Shown piece after piece: positions 43,508 to 54,000 of a stretch of 64,000 nucleotides of DNA. The stretch is from CAMLOF01 sp041913045. GTDB lineage: Bacteria; Pseudomonadota; Gammaproteobacteria; Burkholderiales; Burkholderiaceae_C. Position numbers and translations under genes: made by a program. The stretch spans positions 14,390 to 78,389 of the forward strand of contig JAYSGB010000015.1 in assembly GCA_041913045.1 (NCBI GenBank), in the 5' to 3' direction. Positions within the stretch are counted from its first letter, which is position 1, and the number at the start of each line of letters is the position of its first letter. Under the pieces are notes generated by a model that searched no databases, was not told where the DNA came from, and saw only the letters and a program-made list of their open reading frames with translations.

Positions 43508-43537
43508 ATTCTATACCGATTTTTTGGGCTTAGTCAA
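43508..43537 (-). promoter_or_regulatory. Sigma-70-type promoter of the tRNA-Gly-Cys-Gly cluster
   Basis: On the minus strand TTGACT (-35, 43532-43537) is followed after 16-18 bases by TATAGAAT (-10 region, about 43508-43515). It lies between the end of lon and the first tRNA-Gly, about 50 bases upstream of the mature tRNA. Confidence 0.65.
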
Positions 43538-43555
43538 ACCTGCTCAAAAATTTTT

Positions 43556-45979
43556 TCAGTGTTTCACAGCACCGGAGGCATCCGCAGCAGGCGCCGCAGC
43601 CGCCACCGGCGCAGCCTCTTCCTCGGTCAGCGGCACGGTGGTGCGTTCCAGCGCCAACTGCAGCACCTTGTCGATCCATTTCACCGGAACGATCTCCAGA
43701 CCTTCCTTGACGTTGTCCGGAATCTCGGCGAGGTCCTTGACGTTTTCCTCAGGGATGATCACCGTCTTGATGCCGCCACGCAGCGCCGCCAGCAACTTCT
43801 CCTTGAGGCCGCCGATCGCCGTCACCTCGCCACGCAGGGTGATCTCGCCGGTCATCGCCACGTCAGCACGCACCGGAATGCCAGTCAGCGCCGACACCAT
43901 GGCTGTCGTCATGGCAGCACCCGCGCTCGGGCCGTCCTTGGGCGTGGCGCCATCGGGCACGTGGATGTGGATGTCCTTCTTCTCGAACACCTCGTCCTTG
44001 ATGCCCAGGTTGCGCGCGCGGCTGCGCACCACGGTGCGTGCCGCTTCCACGGACTCCTTCATCACATCGCCCAACTGGCCGGTGCGGATGACGTTGCCCT
44101 TGCCGGGCATCAGGGCTGCCTCGATGGTCAGCAGGTCGCCGCCCACCTCGGTCCAGGCCAGGCCCACGACCTGACCCACCTGGTTCTGCTGTTCGGCACG
44201 CCCGTAGGTGAACTTGCGCACGCCCAGGAAGTCGCTCAGGTTCTCGGCATTCACCACCACGGTCGGCGTGTACTTCTTGAGCAACAGGCCCTTGACCACC
44301 TTGCGGCAGATCTTGGACAGCTCGCGCTCCAGCGAACGCACGCCCGCCTCACGGGTGTAGTAACGCACCACGTCGCGCACGGCGTCCTCGGTCACGGTCA
44401 GCTCACCGTCCTTGATGCCGTTGTTCTTGAGCTGCTTGGGCAGCAGGTACTTCAGGGCGATGTTGGTCTTCTCGTCCTCGGTGTAGCCGGAGAGGCGGAT
44501 CACCTCCATGCGGTCCAGCAACGCGGGCGGAATGTTCATGGAGTTGGAAGTCGCCACGAACATCACGTCCGACAGATCGAAGTCCACCTCCACATAGTGG
44601 TCGCCAAAGGTGTGGTTCTGCTCGGGATCCAGCACCTCCAGCAGCGCCGATGACGGATCGCCACGGAAGTCCATGCCCAGCTTGTCAATCTCGTCCAGCA
44701 GGAACAACGGGTTGCGTGTGCCAACCTTGTTCAGGCTTTGCAGCACCTTGCCCGGCATGGCGCCGATGTAGGTGCGACGGTGGCCACGGATCTCGGCCTC
44801 ATCACGCATGCCGCCCAGCGCCATGCGCACGTACTTGCGGCCCGTGGCCTTGGCCACCGACTGCCCCAGCGAGGTCTTGCCCACACCCGGTGGCCCCACC
44901 AGGCAAAGAATGGGCGCCTTGACCTTGTCCACGCGCTGCTGCACCGCGAGGTACTCAAGAATGCGGTCCTTGACCTTTTCCAGCCCGTAGTGGTCCTCGT
45001 TGAGCACCTCTTCGGCGTAGGCCAGATCGTGCTTGATCTTGGTCTTCTTGCTCCAGGGCAGGCCGGTCAGCACGTCGATGTAGTTGCGCACCACCGTGGC
45101 CTCGGCCGACATGGGCGACATCAACTTGAGCTTCTTGAGCTCGCCGTCGGCCTTCTTGCGGGCTTCGGCGGGCATCTTCGCGAGCTTGATCTTCTTCTCG
45201 ATCTCCTCGATGTCGGCGCCCTCTTCGCCCTCGCCCAGCTCCTTCTGAATGGCCTTGACCTGCTCGTTCAGGTAGAAGTCGCGCTGATTTTTCTCCATCT
45301 GGCGCTTGACGCGGCCACGGATGCGCTTGTCGACGTTGAGGATGTCCACCTCCCGCTCCAGCTGAGCAAAAAGGTTCTCCAGGCGCTGCGATACCTTGTC
45401 CAGGTCGAGCACGCTCTGCTTGGCTTCAAGCTTGAGCGGCAGGTGCGCGGCGATGGTGTCGGCCAGACGACCAGCGTCGTCGATGCTGGCGATGGACGTC
45501 AGGATCTCGGACGGGATCTTCTTGTTGAGCTTCACGTACTGGTCGAACTGCTGCATCACCGCGCGCCGCAGGGCTTCCAGTTCCGTCGTTTCGCTTTCAG
45601 CGCTCTCGGCGGCAGGCTCCACCGGCGACACGGATGCGCTGAAGTGGCTTTCGCCCTCTTCCACACCCAGCACCTTGGCACGCTGCACGCCTTCGACCAG
45701 CACCTTCACGGTGCCGTCGGGCAGCTTGAGCATCTGCAGGATGCTGGCCACGCAGCCCATCTCGAACATGTCCTCGGGGGCAGGCTCGTCCTTGGCTGCG
45801 GCCTTCTGCGCCACCAGCATGATGCGGCGCTCGTTCTCCATCGCGGCCTCCAGGGCCTTGATGCTCTTGGGGCGACCCACGAAAAGCGGGATCACCATGT
45901 GGGGGAACACCACCACGTCGCGCAAAGGCAACAGTGGCAGCGTCACGGGTTCACTGGGCAGGGGGGGGTGTCCGGACAT
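43556..45979 (-). CDS. lon: ATP-dependent protease Lon
   Basis: 807 residues from the ATG at 45979 (MSGHPPLPSEPVTLPLLPLR). An in-frame start at 46051 adds a non-conserved stretch. The N-terminal substrate-binding domain starts at LPLLPLRDVVVFPHMVIPLF. The AAA+ module has Walker A GPPGVGKTSLG near residue 363 and Walker B NPLFLLDEIDK. The catalytic serine is in PKDGPSAGAAM and the lysine in AIGGLKEKLLAA. The C-terminus is an alanine-rich tail of about 25 residues. It follows clpX on the same strand. Confidence 0.97.
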   Translation of the reverse strand: MSGHPPLPSEPVTLPLLPLRDVVVFPHMVIPLFVGRPKSIKALEAAMENERRIMLVAQKAAAKDEPAPEDMFEMGCVASILQMLKLPDGTVKVLVEGVQRAKVLGVEEGESHFSASVSPVEPAAESAESETTELEALRRAVMQQFDQYVKLNKKIPSEILTSIASIDDAGRLADTIAAHLPLKLEAKQSVLDLDKVSQRLENLFAQLEREVDILNVDKRIRGRVKRQMEKNQRDFYLNEQVKAIQKELGEGEEGADIEEIEKKIKLAKMPAEARKKADGELKKLKLMSPMSAEATVVRNYIDVLTGLPWSKKTKIKHDLAYAEEVLNEDHYGLEKVKDRILEYLAVQQRVDKVKAPILCLVGPPGVGKTSLGQSVAKATGRKYVRMALGGMRDEAEIRGHRRTYIGAMPGKVLQSLNKVGTRNPLFLLDEIDKLGMDFRGDPSSALLEVLDPEQNHTFGDHYVEVDFDLSDVMFVATSNSMNIPPALLDRMEVIRLSGYTEDEKTNIALKYLLPKQLKNNGIKDGELTVTEDAVRDVVRYYTREAGVRSLERELSKICRKVVKGLLLKKYTPTVVVNAENLSDFLGVRKFTYGRAEQQNQVGQVVGLAWTEVGGDLLTIEAALMPGKGNVIRTGQLGDVMKESVEAARTVVRSRARNLGIKDEVFEKKDIHIHVPDGATPKDGPSAGAAMTTAMVSALTGIPVRADVAMTGEITLRGEVTAIGGLKEKLLAALRGGIKTVIIPEENVKDLAEIPDNVKEGLEIVPVKWIDKVLQLALERTTVPLTEEEAAPVAAAAPAADASGAVKH

Positions 45980-46081
45980 CGTCTTACCTCTTTCTGTAGG
46001 GCCAAGTGGGGGCACCTCGGGCCAGTTCAACCCACTTGCCAGTGGGGGCATGGGCCCACGGTGGGGCCCACGCCCGCCCGG

Positions 46082-47347
46082 TCAGGCCTGCCGGGCGGCT
46101 TCGCGATACACCAGCAAGGGCGGCTTGCCCTCGTCAATGGTGGATTCGTCCACCACGACCTTTTCGACATTGCTGATGCTCGGCAGTTCAAACATCGTGT
46201 CCATCAGCGCCTGTTCCAGGATGGAACGCAGGCCACGGGCGCCCGTCTTGCGCTTGATGGCCTTGCGCGCGATGGCCTTCAGTGCGGGCGGGCGCACTTC
46301 CAGCTCCACGCCCTCCATCTGTAGCAGATGTGCAAACTGTTTGACCACGGCGTTCTTGGGCTCGGTGAGGATGTCCACCAGGGCATCTTCACCCAGCTCG
46401 GCCAGGGCGGTGACCACCGGCAAGCGGCCAACCAGCTCGGGAATCAGGCCGAAGCGCACCAGGTCGTCAGGCTCCACCTCGGCGAAGATCTCTGTCAGGC
46501 TGCGCTGCTGCTTGCTCTTCACCGACGCACCAAAACCAATGCCCGAACCTTCTGTGCGGCTCTCGATGACCTTTTCCAGGCCAGCAAAGGCGCCACCGCA
46601 GATGAACAGGATGTTGGAGGTATCCACCTGCAACATGTCCTGGTTGGGGTGCTTGCGCCCGCCCTGGGGCGGCACAGAAGCCATGGTGCCTTCGACCAGC
46701 TTGAGCAAAGCCTGCTGCACACCCTCGCCCGAGACGTCACGGGTGATGGAGGGGTTCTCGGACTTGCGGGTGATCTTGTCGATCTCGTCGATATAGACGA
46801 TGCCCTGCTGCGCCTTGCTCACGTCGTAGTCGCAGGTCTGCAGCAGCTTGGCGATGATGTTTTCCACGTCCTCGCCCACGTAACCGGCTTCGGTCAGCGT
46901 GGTGGCGTCGGCCATCACGAAGGGCACGTTCAACATGCGCGCCATGGTCTGGGCCAGCAGGGTCTTGCCAGAACCCGTGGGGCCGATGAGCAAAATGTTG
47001 CTCTTGGCCAGTTCCACGTCGTCCTTCTTGGCGGTTTCCTTGTGGCGCAAGCGCTTGTAGTGGTTGTACACCGCCACCGACAGCGACTTCTTGGCCATTT
47101 CCTGGCCAATCACGTAGTTGTCGAGGTGTTTCTTGATGTCCACCGGGCTGGGCAGGCGGTCACCCTCACCCGCCTTTACCGTGGTGGCGGGCAGTTCGTC
47201 GCGGATGATGTCATTGCACAGGTCAATGCACTCGTCGCAGATGAACACCGACGGACCGGCAATGAGTTTCTTCACCTCGTGCTGGCTCTTGCCGCAGAAG
47301 GAGCAGTAAAGGGTTTTTTCGCTGTTGGCGCCTTTTTTGTCGGCCAT
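46082..47347 (-). CDS. clpX: ATP-dependent Clp protease, ATP-binding subunit ClpX
   Basis: 421 residues from the ATG at 47347 (MADKKGANSEKTLYCSFCGK). A 14-codon upstream extension is not family-like. The N-terminal zinc-binding domain has CSFCGKSQHEV and CDECIDLC. The AAA+ domain has Walker A GPTGSGKTLLAQT (about residue 120), Walker B IVYIDEIDKI and the RKSENPSITRDVSGEGVQQA segment. ClpX unfolds tagged substrates for ClpP. It lies 97 bases after clpP. Confidence 0.97.
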   Translation of the reverse strand: MADKKGANSEKTLYCSFCGKSQHEVKKLIAGPSVFICDECIDLCNDIIRDELPATTVKAGEGDRLPSPVDIKKHLDNYVIGQEMAKKSLSVAVYNHYKRLRHKETAKKDDVELAKSNILLIGPTGSGKTLLAQTMARMLNVPFVMADATTLTEAGYVGEDVENIIAKLLQTCDYDVSKAQQGIVYIDEIDKITRKSENPSITRDVSGEGVQQALLKLVEGTMASVPPQGGRKHPNQDMLQVDTSNILFICGGAFAGLEKVIESRTEGSGIGFGASVKSKQQRSLTEIFAEVEPDDLVRFGLIPELVGRLPVVTALAELGEDALVDILTEPKNAVVKQFAHLLQMEGVELEVRPPALKAIARKAIKRKTGARGLRSILEQALMDTMFELPSISNVEKVVVDESTIDEGKPPLLVYREAARQA

Positions 47348-47444
47348 GTGTGCGTGCCTTGAACGGTCTCGGGAAATCCAGGGGGCCAATGATACGTGAA
47401 GGCGCGGTCAGCGGCCCTGGCACCCGCCAGGGCCGGGTCAGCGC

Positions 47445-48056
47445 TCAGGCGCCGCGCTTGTCGATCACCTTGTCCACCAGGCCGTACTCGGCAGCCTCGG
47501 CGGCAGACATGAAGTAGTCGCGCTCGGTGTCACGCTCGATCTTGTCCAGCGGCTGGCCGGTGCGCTCGGACAGCACGCGGTTGAGGTCCGCGCGCAGACG
47601 CAGGATCTCGCGGGCGTGGATCTCGATGTCGGTCGCCTGGCCCTGCGCGCCGCCCAGCGGCTGGTGGATCATGACGCGGGAGTTGGGCAGCGCGAAGCGC
47701 TTGCCTTTTGCGCCAGCCGCCAGCAGGAAAGCACCCATGCTGGCCGCCATGCCCATACACAGCGTGGACACGTCGGGTTTGATGAAGTTCATGGTGTCGA
47801 AGATCGACATGCCAGCGCTCACCGAACCGCCCGGGGAGTTGATGTAGAGCGAGATGTCCTTGTCAGGGTTCTCGCTTTCCAGGAACAGCAGCTGTGCCAC
47901 CACCAGGTTGGCAGACTGGTCGTTGACCGGCCCCACCAGGAACACCACACGCTCCTTGAGGAGGCGGGAATAAATGTCGTAGGCGCGTTCGCCACGGCCC
48001 GACTGTTCGATCACCATGGGCACCAGGCCCAGGTTTTGTGCGTCCAATGCGCTCAT
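47445..48056 (-). CDS. clpP: ATP-dependent Clp protease, proteolytic subunit ClpP
   Basis: 203 residues. The serine protease triad is complete: Ser in CMGMAASMGAFLL (about residue 102), His in RVMIHQPLGGAQGQ (about 127) and Asp in ERDTERDYFMSA (about 176). It forms the double-heptamer chamber used with ClpX. A terminator lies upstream (48141-48169) after tig, so clpP probably also has its own promoter in the 84 bases between. Confidence 0.98.
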   Translation of the reverse strand: MSALDAQNLGLVPMVIEQSGRGERAYDIYSRLLKERVVFLVGPVNDQSANLVVAQLLFLESENPDKDISLYINSPGGSVSAGMSIFDTMNFIKPDVSTLCMGMAASMGAFLLAAGAKGKRFALPNSRVMIHQPLGGAQGQATDIEIHAREILRLRADLNRVLSERTGQPLDKIERDTERDYFMSAAEAAEYGLVDKVIDKRGA

Positions 48057-48140
48057 GTGTGGAAGCTCCAGAAAACGTTACAGCGCTACTGTAACCAAAG
48101 CGGAAAGGGAGTTTGGCAAGTGGGGGCGTAGCGGCAAGAA

Positions 48141-48169
48141 AAAAGGGCGGAAGGTGATTCCGCCCTTTT
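48141..48169 (-). terminator. Rho-independent terminator downstream of tig
   Basis: AAAAGGGCGGAA and TTCCGCCCTTTT form a perfect 12-bp stem with a 5-base loop, followed on the minus strand by TTTTTTC in total. It lies 24 bases after the tig stop and before clpP. Confidence 0.92.
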
Positions 48170-48192
48170 GCGTCAATCCGGCAGTCGCTGGA

Positions 48193-49503
48193 TCAAGCCT
48201 GACCCATCAGTTCTTCGAAGCTGATGGCTTTCTCGGTCACTTGAGCTTTGCCCAGAACGAATTCCGTGACATTGTTCTCGATCACGATGGCCTCGACCTC
48301 GGCCAGACGACGGTTGTCGGCCTTGTACCAGCGCACCACGTCAGCCGGGCTCTCATAGGAGGAGGCCAGCTCGTTGATGTGGGCATCGATCTGCTCGGGC
48401 TTGGCCTGCAGGTCGTTGGTGTTGACCAGTTCGGCCACCACCAGACCCAGACGCACGCGGCGCTCGGCTTGGTCCTTGAACAGCTCGGGAGGAATCGGAG
48501 CCTTGTCGGCGTCCTTGATGCCACGCTGCTTGAGGTCGGCGCGGGCGCCTTCCACCAGACGCTCCACCTCGGCTTCCACGCTGGCCTTGGGCAGGTCCAG
48601 CTCTGCCTGGGCGATCAGCGCGTCCATCACGGCAGCCTTGTTGCGGGCCTGCAGGCGGAACTTGACTTCGCGCTCCAGGTTTTTCTTGATGTCGGCGCGC
48701 AGGGCGTCCACCGTGCCTTCAGAAATACCCAGGGACTTCACGAAGGTCTCGTCAACCTCAGGCAGGTTGGCGGCTTCAACCTTTTGCACGGTGACCAGGA
48801 AGTCAGCCTGCTTGCCGGCCACTTCCTTGCCGTGGTAGTCGGCAGGGAAGTTCAGCGGGAAGGTCTTGGACTCGCCAGCCTTCATGCCGCGCACGGCGTC
48901 TTCGAACTCCTTGAGCATCTGGCCTTCGCCGACCAGGAACTGGAAGCCTTCGGCCTTGCCGCCTTCGAACGGCTCGCCGTCGATCTTGCCTTCGAAGTCG
49001 ATGGTCACGCGGTCGCCGTCCTGGGCAGCTTCAGCCTGCGGGCGCTGGCCGAACGTGCGGCGTTGCTTGCGCAGGATGTCCAGCGTGCGGTCGATGGCGG
49101 CGTCGTTGACCTCGGCAGAAACCTTCTCGACGGTTGCGCCAGACAGGTCGTTGATCTTGACTTCGGGGTAAACCTCAAAAATGGCTTCAAAAGCCACGGT
49201 GCCATCTGCGGCGCCGTCTTTTTCGTTGATGCGGGGCGAACCGGCGATGCGCAGCTTGGCTTCAGCAGCAGCGGCATTGAAAGCCTCTCCCACCTTGTCG
49301 TTCATGACTTCGTACTGCACCGAGTAGCCGTAGCGCTGAGCCACAACGCCCAGCGGCACCTTGCCAGGACGGAAACCGTCCATCTTCACCTGGCGCTGCA
49401 TGCGCTTGAGGCGGGCTTCGACTTCCTTCTGGATGGCGTCAACCGGCAGCTCGAGCGTGATCTTGCGCTCCAGCTTTTCCAGGGTTTCGACGTTCACTGC
49501 CAT
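48193..49503 (-). CDS. tig: Trigger factor
   Basis: 436 residues. It is the ribosome-associated chaperone and prolyl isomerase. The ribosome-binding signature is seen near residue 45 (VKMDGFRPGKVPLGVVAQRY), the FKBP-type domain around residues 155-245 (DGDRVTIDFEGKIDGEPFEG, FPADYHGKEVAGKQADFLVT), and a helical C-terminal domain to the end (ELMGQA). It is first in the tig-clpP-clpX-lon block and is preceded by tRNA-Leu(UAG). Confidence 0.97.
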   Translation of the reverse strand: MAVNVETLEKLERKITLELPVDAIQKEVEARLKRMQRQVKMDGFRPGKVPLGVVAQRYGYSVQYEVMNDKVGEAFNAAAAEAKLRIAGSPRINEKDGAADGTVAFEAIFEVYPEVKINDLSGATVEKVSAEVNDAAIDRTLDILRKQRRTFGQRPQAEAAQDGDRVTIDFEGKIDGEPFEGGKAEGFQFLVGEGQMLKEFEDAVRGMKAGESKTFPLNFPADYHGKEVAGKQADFLVTVQKVEAANLPEVDETFVKSLGISEGTVDALRADIKKNLEREVKFRLQARNKAAVMDALIAQAELDLPKASVEAEVERLVEGARADLKQRGIKDADKAPIPPELFKDQAERRVRLGLVVAELVNTNDLQAKPEQIDAHINELASSYESPADVVRWYKADNRRLAEVEAIVIENNVTEFVLGKAQVTEKAISFEELMGQA

Positions 49504-49566
49504 GGTTTTCTCCTAAATAAGGGATGAGGCAGCCAGCGGCTGCCCCGTGTGTGTTTCCATCCGTTG

Positions 49567-49653
49567 TGGTGCGCGGGGGGGGACTCGAACCCCCACACCA
49601 TTGCTGGCGTCAGGACCTAAACCTGGTGCGTCTACCAATTTCGCCACCCGCGC
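49567..49653 (-). tRNA. tRNA-Leu (anticodon TAG)
   Basis: 87 bases with encoded CCA on the reverse strand, class II. Acceptor GCGCGGG/CCCGCGC, D arm GTGGCGAAATTGGTAGACGC, anticodon stem-loop CCAGGTTTAGGTCCTGA (anticodon TAG), long variable arm, T arm GGGGGTTCGAGTCCCCC. A possible -10 TACAAT lies upstream at 49699-49704. It is 63 bases upstream of tig on the same strand. Confidence 0.96.
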
Positions 49654-49746
49654 ACGCTTTGGCTGACCAGCCCGCAGGCGTGATGCAGCAAACCTGCTAT
49701 TGTAAAGCCTGCGGCGCATCGACTTGCTCGACATGCCCGCTTGGCA

Positions 49747-50790
49747 TCAGAAGAGTTCGACGTCCCCCTCTAGGCGATGCTCCAATTCACCGCTGATATC
49801 CACGTGGCGCTCGTAGCCACGCACCAGGTTGCGGCCCAGCGCCTTGGCCAGGTAAACGGCCTTGTCCGCGCGCTCAAAGGCGCCTGAGGGCGTGTCATGC
49901 TCCCTGACCCGCGTAAAACCCACGCTGGCCGTGATGCACCCGACCTGCGGGAACGGATACTGCTCGACATTGCGCCGGAAGCGCTCAAATATTGCGAGGG
50001 CGGCTTCTTCGTCGTCTGCTCGCAGCAACACAACGAACTCTTCGCCGCCAAAACGGTAAAGCCTGTCGTCATGCCGGAATGTGCTGCGCATGACGCGGGC
50101 TATCAGCAGCAGCACCTCATCACCGATGAGGTGGCCGTGTCTGTCGTTGACCAGCTTGAAATGGTCAATATCAATCACACCCAGCCAGTAGACGGAGGCA
50201 TCGTGCTCGCGCCGCTGCCCGAATGAACTGCCGTCTGGCATCACATGTGCCACCGAGCTGGTGGCCTTGAAGAAGGTTTCGTCGAACGACTTGCGGTTGA
50301 GCAGCGATGTCAGCGAATCACGCTCGCTGTAGTCCAGCAGGTTCAGGAAGTTTTGATAGATGCGCGCAATGCCCTCGACCAGCCGGACAGTGGCAGGCTG
50401 GGGACGCTGGGCGAGAAGGACTTCGATAAGAAGCGCCCTTTCACCCTCTGAAAACACGGGCACGACAAGGCAGGGCCGCCCCGCGTACTCGAAGACACCT
50501 GTCTGCCGCGTTTCAATGCAGGCTACCCGATGGGGGAAATCGTTCAGGAGTTCAAGCTCATCAGGAGGCGTCCATGCCGAAGTTGACGCTGGCGCCACCA
50601 TGCCGGGTGCGATGTGGGCTCGCACCAGGCAACGCCATTGTTCATTCCAAGGCAGCACCTCAATGAGGGACACCACAGCCTGCTGAAGCAGCGTGCGCAG
50701 CACTTCGACCAGTACGGAATCGGTGGTGTCCCGGTCTTTGACGTGCGTCAGCCGCGCCACCTGCTCCAGATGGATGAGAGAGTCGTGCAT
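49747..50790 (-). CDS. GGDEF-domain diguanylate cyclase
   Basis: 347 residues. The C-terminal GGDEF domain (about 160-325) has DSLTSLLNRKSF, IDIDHFKLVNDRHGHLIGDE and the active-site variant RFGGEEFVVL. An inhibitory-site motif RHDD lies five residues before GGEEF, so product feedback by c-di-GMP is likely. The first 150 residues resemble a GAF-like sensor domain with no recognised ligand. No signal peptide or membrane helix is seen, so it is cytoplasmic. The 238 bases upstream to the RND gene hold nothing I can identify. Confidence 0.9.
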   Translation of the reverse strand: MHDSLIHLEQVARLTHVKDRDTTDSVLVEVLRTLLQQAVVSLIEVLPWNEQWRCLVRAHIAPGMVAPASTSAWTPPDELELLNDFPHRVACIETRQTGVFEYAGRPCLVVPVFSEGERALLIEVLLAQRPQPATVRLVEGIARIYQNFLNLLDYSERDSLTSLLNRKSFDETFFKATSSVAHVMPDGSSFGQRREHDASVYWLGVIDIDHFKLVNDRHGHLIGDEVLLLIARVMRSTFRHDDRLYRFGGEEFVVLLRADDEEAALAIFERFRRNVEQYPFPQVGCITASVGFTRVREHDTPSGAFERADKAVYLAKALGRNLVRGYERHVDISGELEHRLEGDVELF

Positions 50791-51028
50791 GCCTCGGTGG
50801 TGCCTGTCTTATGTTCTTGTGCGTTATGCGGCAAGGCCATGCGCTGGCGGCCTCGCTTGGCCGCACACTCTCAACGAACCCCATCAGCAGGTTTGAATGA
50901 AAAACCCAACACCAGACATGGGGCTCGGATACCTCCAGAGCCTTGAATGGCGGCAATGCTACCAGTTTTATCGATCGAGGCAATACCTTGCGGACCACTT
51001 ATACGAGCCCCTAGGGAAAATCTGATCG

Positions 51029-54000
51029 TCAGGGCGTAATCGGCTGACGCCGCACCCGGAACCAGGCGGCATACATCGCAGGCAAGGCCAGCAGCGTGAG
51101 CACAGTGGCCACAATCAAGCCCCCCATGATGGCAACAGCCATCGGCCCCCAGAAAACACTGCGGGACAGCGGGATCATGGCCAAAACAGCGGCGGCAGCG
51201 GTCAATACGATAGGCCGCAAGCGCCTGACCGCAGCTTCCACGATGGCATCCCACGCAGGAACCCCTTGTTCCCTATCCTGCTCGATCTGGTCGATGAGGA
51301 TCACCGAGTTGCGCATGATCATGCCCATGAGAGCGATGACACCCAGCAGCGCCACGAAACCGAAAGGCCGGTTGAGCAACAGCAAGGCCATGGCAACCCC
51401 GGCCATGCCCAGCGGACCAGTCAGGAACACCAGCATGGCACGACTGAAGCTGTGGAGCTGAAGCATGAGCAAGGTGAAGATGATGAACAGCATCATCGGC
51501 ATCCCGGCCGCGATCGAAGAAGAGCCTTTGCTGCTTTCAGCCACGGTGCCTGCCACGTCTACGCGGTAGGCCGGGCCACCCTGTCTGGCCCACTCAGCCT
51601 CCAGCGCTCGAACGGCGGGCTGCAACTCGTTGGTCACGGTGGCTCCTTGCAAGCCCGCGACGATGTCACCCTGAACGGTGATGGCATATTCGCGGTTCTC
51701 CCGCCACATCACGCCGGGCTCCCAACTGAACACCGGGCGCGCAATTTGCGTGAGAGGAACAGGCTTGCCACTGGCAGTAGGCAGGTAGGCGTTGGCCAGT
51801 TCCGACACGGCATCGCGCTCAGCCAAAGGCTGACGCAGCACTATGTCTATGAGTTTGTCGCCGTCGCGGTACTGCCCCACAGTGTTGCCACTCAGCGCGA
51901 TACGCGCCGTTTGCGCGATAGATGCGCTGCTGACCCCTAGCGCGCGCGCCTTGGTCTGATCCACCTCCAAACGGACAACTTTGACGGATTCGTTCCAGTT
52001 GTCGTTGACACCCCGGGTGTTGGGGCTGGAACGCATCACCTGCTTGACCTGATCAGCGCGTTCACGCAGCAGCGTTGGATCGGGCCCGACGACGCGGAAC
52101 TGCACGGGATAGGCCACGGGCGGCCCGCTGGCCAACAACTTCACGCGGCCGCGCACCTCGGGAAACTCCTTCGCCATCAGCACAGGAAGTTCATTGACCA
52201 AACGGTCTCGCTCCTTGAGGTCCTCCGTCATGAGCAGGAACTGCGAGACGTTGGTTTGGGGAAAGATTTGGTCGAGCGGCAAAAAGAAGCGCGGCAGACC
52301 GGATCCCACCCAAGTGGTCACGTGCTGTACCCCGTCCACCTGCTGGAAGCGTGCCTCGACACGGCGGGTCACTTCTTCGTTGGCCGCAAATGAAGTGCCT
52401 TCAGGCAGCCATATATCGACCATGATTTCGGGGCGGTTCGAGTCTGGGAAGAACTGCTGCTGGACCTGGGACATGCCTGCCAACCCCAGCACGAAGGTGA
52501 GCAGCGTGATGCCTATGGTGAGCCAACGGTGCTCGACGCACCAGTCGACGATGCGACGGAATCGGATATAGAAGGGCCCATCGAAAACCTCGGCAACCGG
52601 CCCTGTGTGCGGCTTCACCTTCAGGAGTTTGACGCCAAGGTAAGGCACGAAATAGACTGAAACAATCCACGAAAGCACCAGCGCTGTGGCCGTGACCGCG
52701 AAGATGGCGAAGGTGTATTCACCCACAGTGGACTTGGCAAAACCGATGGGAAGAAAGCCTGCCGCCGTGATGAGCGTGCCGGTCAGCATGGGCATGGCTG
52801 TCAAGTCCCAGGTGAACGTGGCCGCGCGCATGATGCTGTGCCCCTCCTCCAGTTTTCGAACCATCATCTCTACGGCGATGATGGCGTCGTCCACCAGCAA
52901 GCCAAGCGCGATGATGAGAGAGCCCAGGGAGATTTTGTGCAGGCCAATGCCCCAGTACTGCATGACCAGGAAGGTCATGGCCAGCACCAGGGGGATGGTG
53001 ATGAACACCACCAGGCCGGGGCGCGCATCAAGTGTGTAACGGCGCCAGCCGCTGCCGTGCGGGTTGCGGTGCAGCCCCAGGCTGAGGAAGCTCACGAGCA
53101 GTACCACCACCACGGCCTCAATCAGTACCTTGACGAATTCGTTGACGGAGGTGGCGACCGTTGCAGGCTGGTCCTGCACCTGAACGAGCTGCATGCCCGC
53201 TGGCAGGCTGCGCTCTATAAGGGTCAATTCGGCCTTGAGAGCCTTGCCCAGAGCGATGATGTCCCCGCCCTTGGCCATGGACACACCAAGCGCGATGGTG
53301 TCACGCCCGTTATGCAGCACTTTCGTCTGGGGTGGATCGACATAATCGCGCCGGACCTCTGCAACGTCACCCAGGCGCAACTGAACACCGTTGGCCGCGC
53401 GGATCGGCATGGCCCGCAGTTCGTCCACGGAGTGAAATGCGCCTACCACGCGCACAGCCACCGCATCCTGCGGCGTTTGCACCACGCCAGCGGGTGCCAC
53501 CGCGTTTTGCTGCCCAAGTTGTTCGAGCACTTGGTTCATGTCCAGCCCCAAGGTGGCAAGGCGGCGGCGCGAAACCTCTATGTAGATCTTTTCGTCCTGC
53601 GCGCCAAAGAGTTCCACCTTGGCGACGTTATTGACGCCCAGCAGTTCTTGGCGGATGCGGTCGGCTTCGTCCTTCAGTTCCGCAGACGAAAAACCCTCAC
53701 CCTGCAGGGCATAAATCACTCCATAGACATCCCCGAACTCGTCGTTGAAGTACGGCCCCACCACCCCGGAAGGCAAGGTACCGCGCATGTCGCCAATCTT
53801 CTTGCGAACCGTGTACCAGATCTGCTGCAGCTCCTTGCCTGGGGAAGAGTCGGCCACCTGGAAGATGATGAGCGTTTCACCGGGTTTGGAGTAGCTGCGG
53901 ATGATGTCGGCGTACGGCACTTCCTGGAGCGTTTTCTCCAGCTTGTCAGCCACCTGTTCGGCCATCTGCTGGGCGGTGGCGCCCGGCCAGTAGGCGCGCA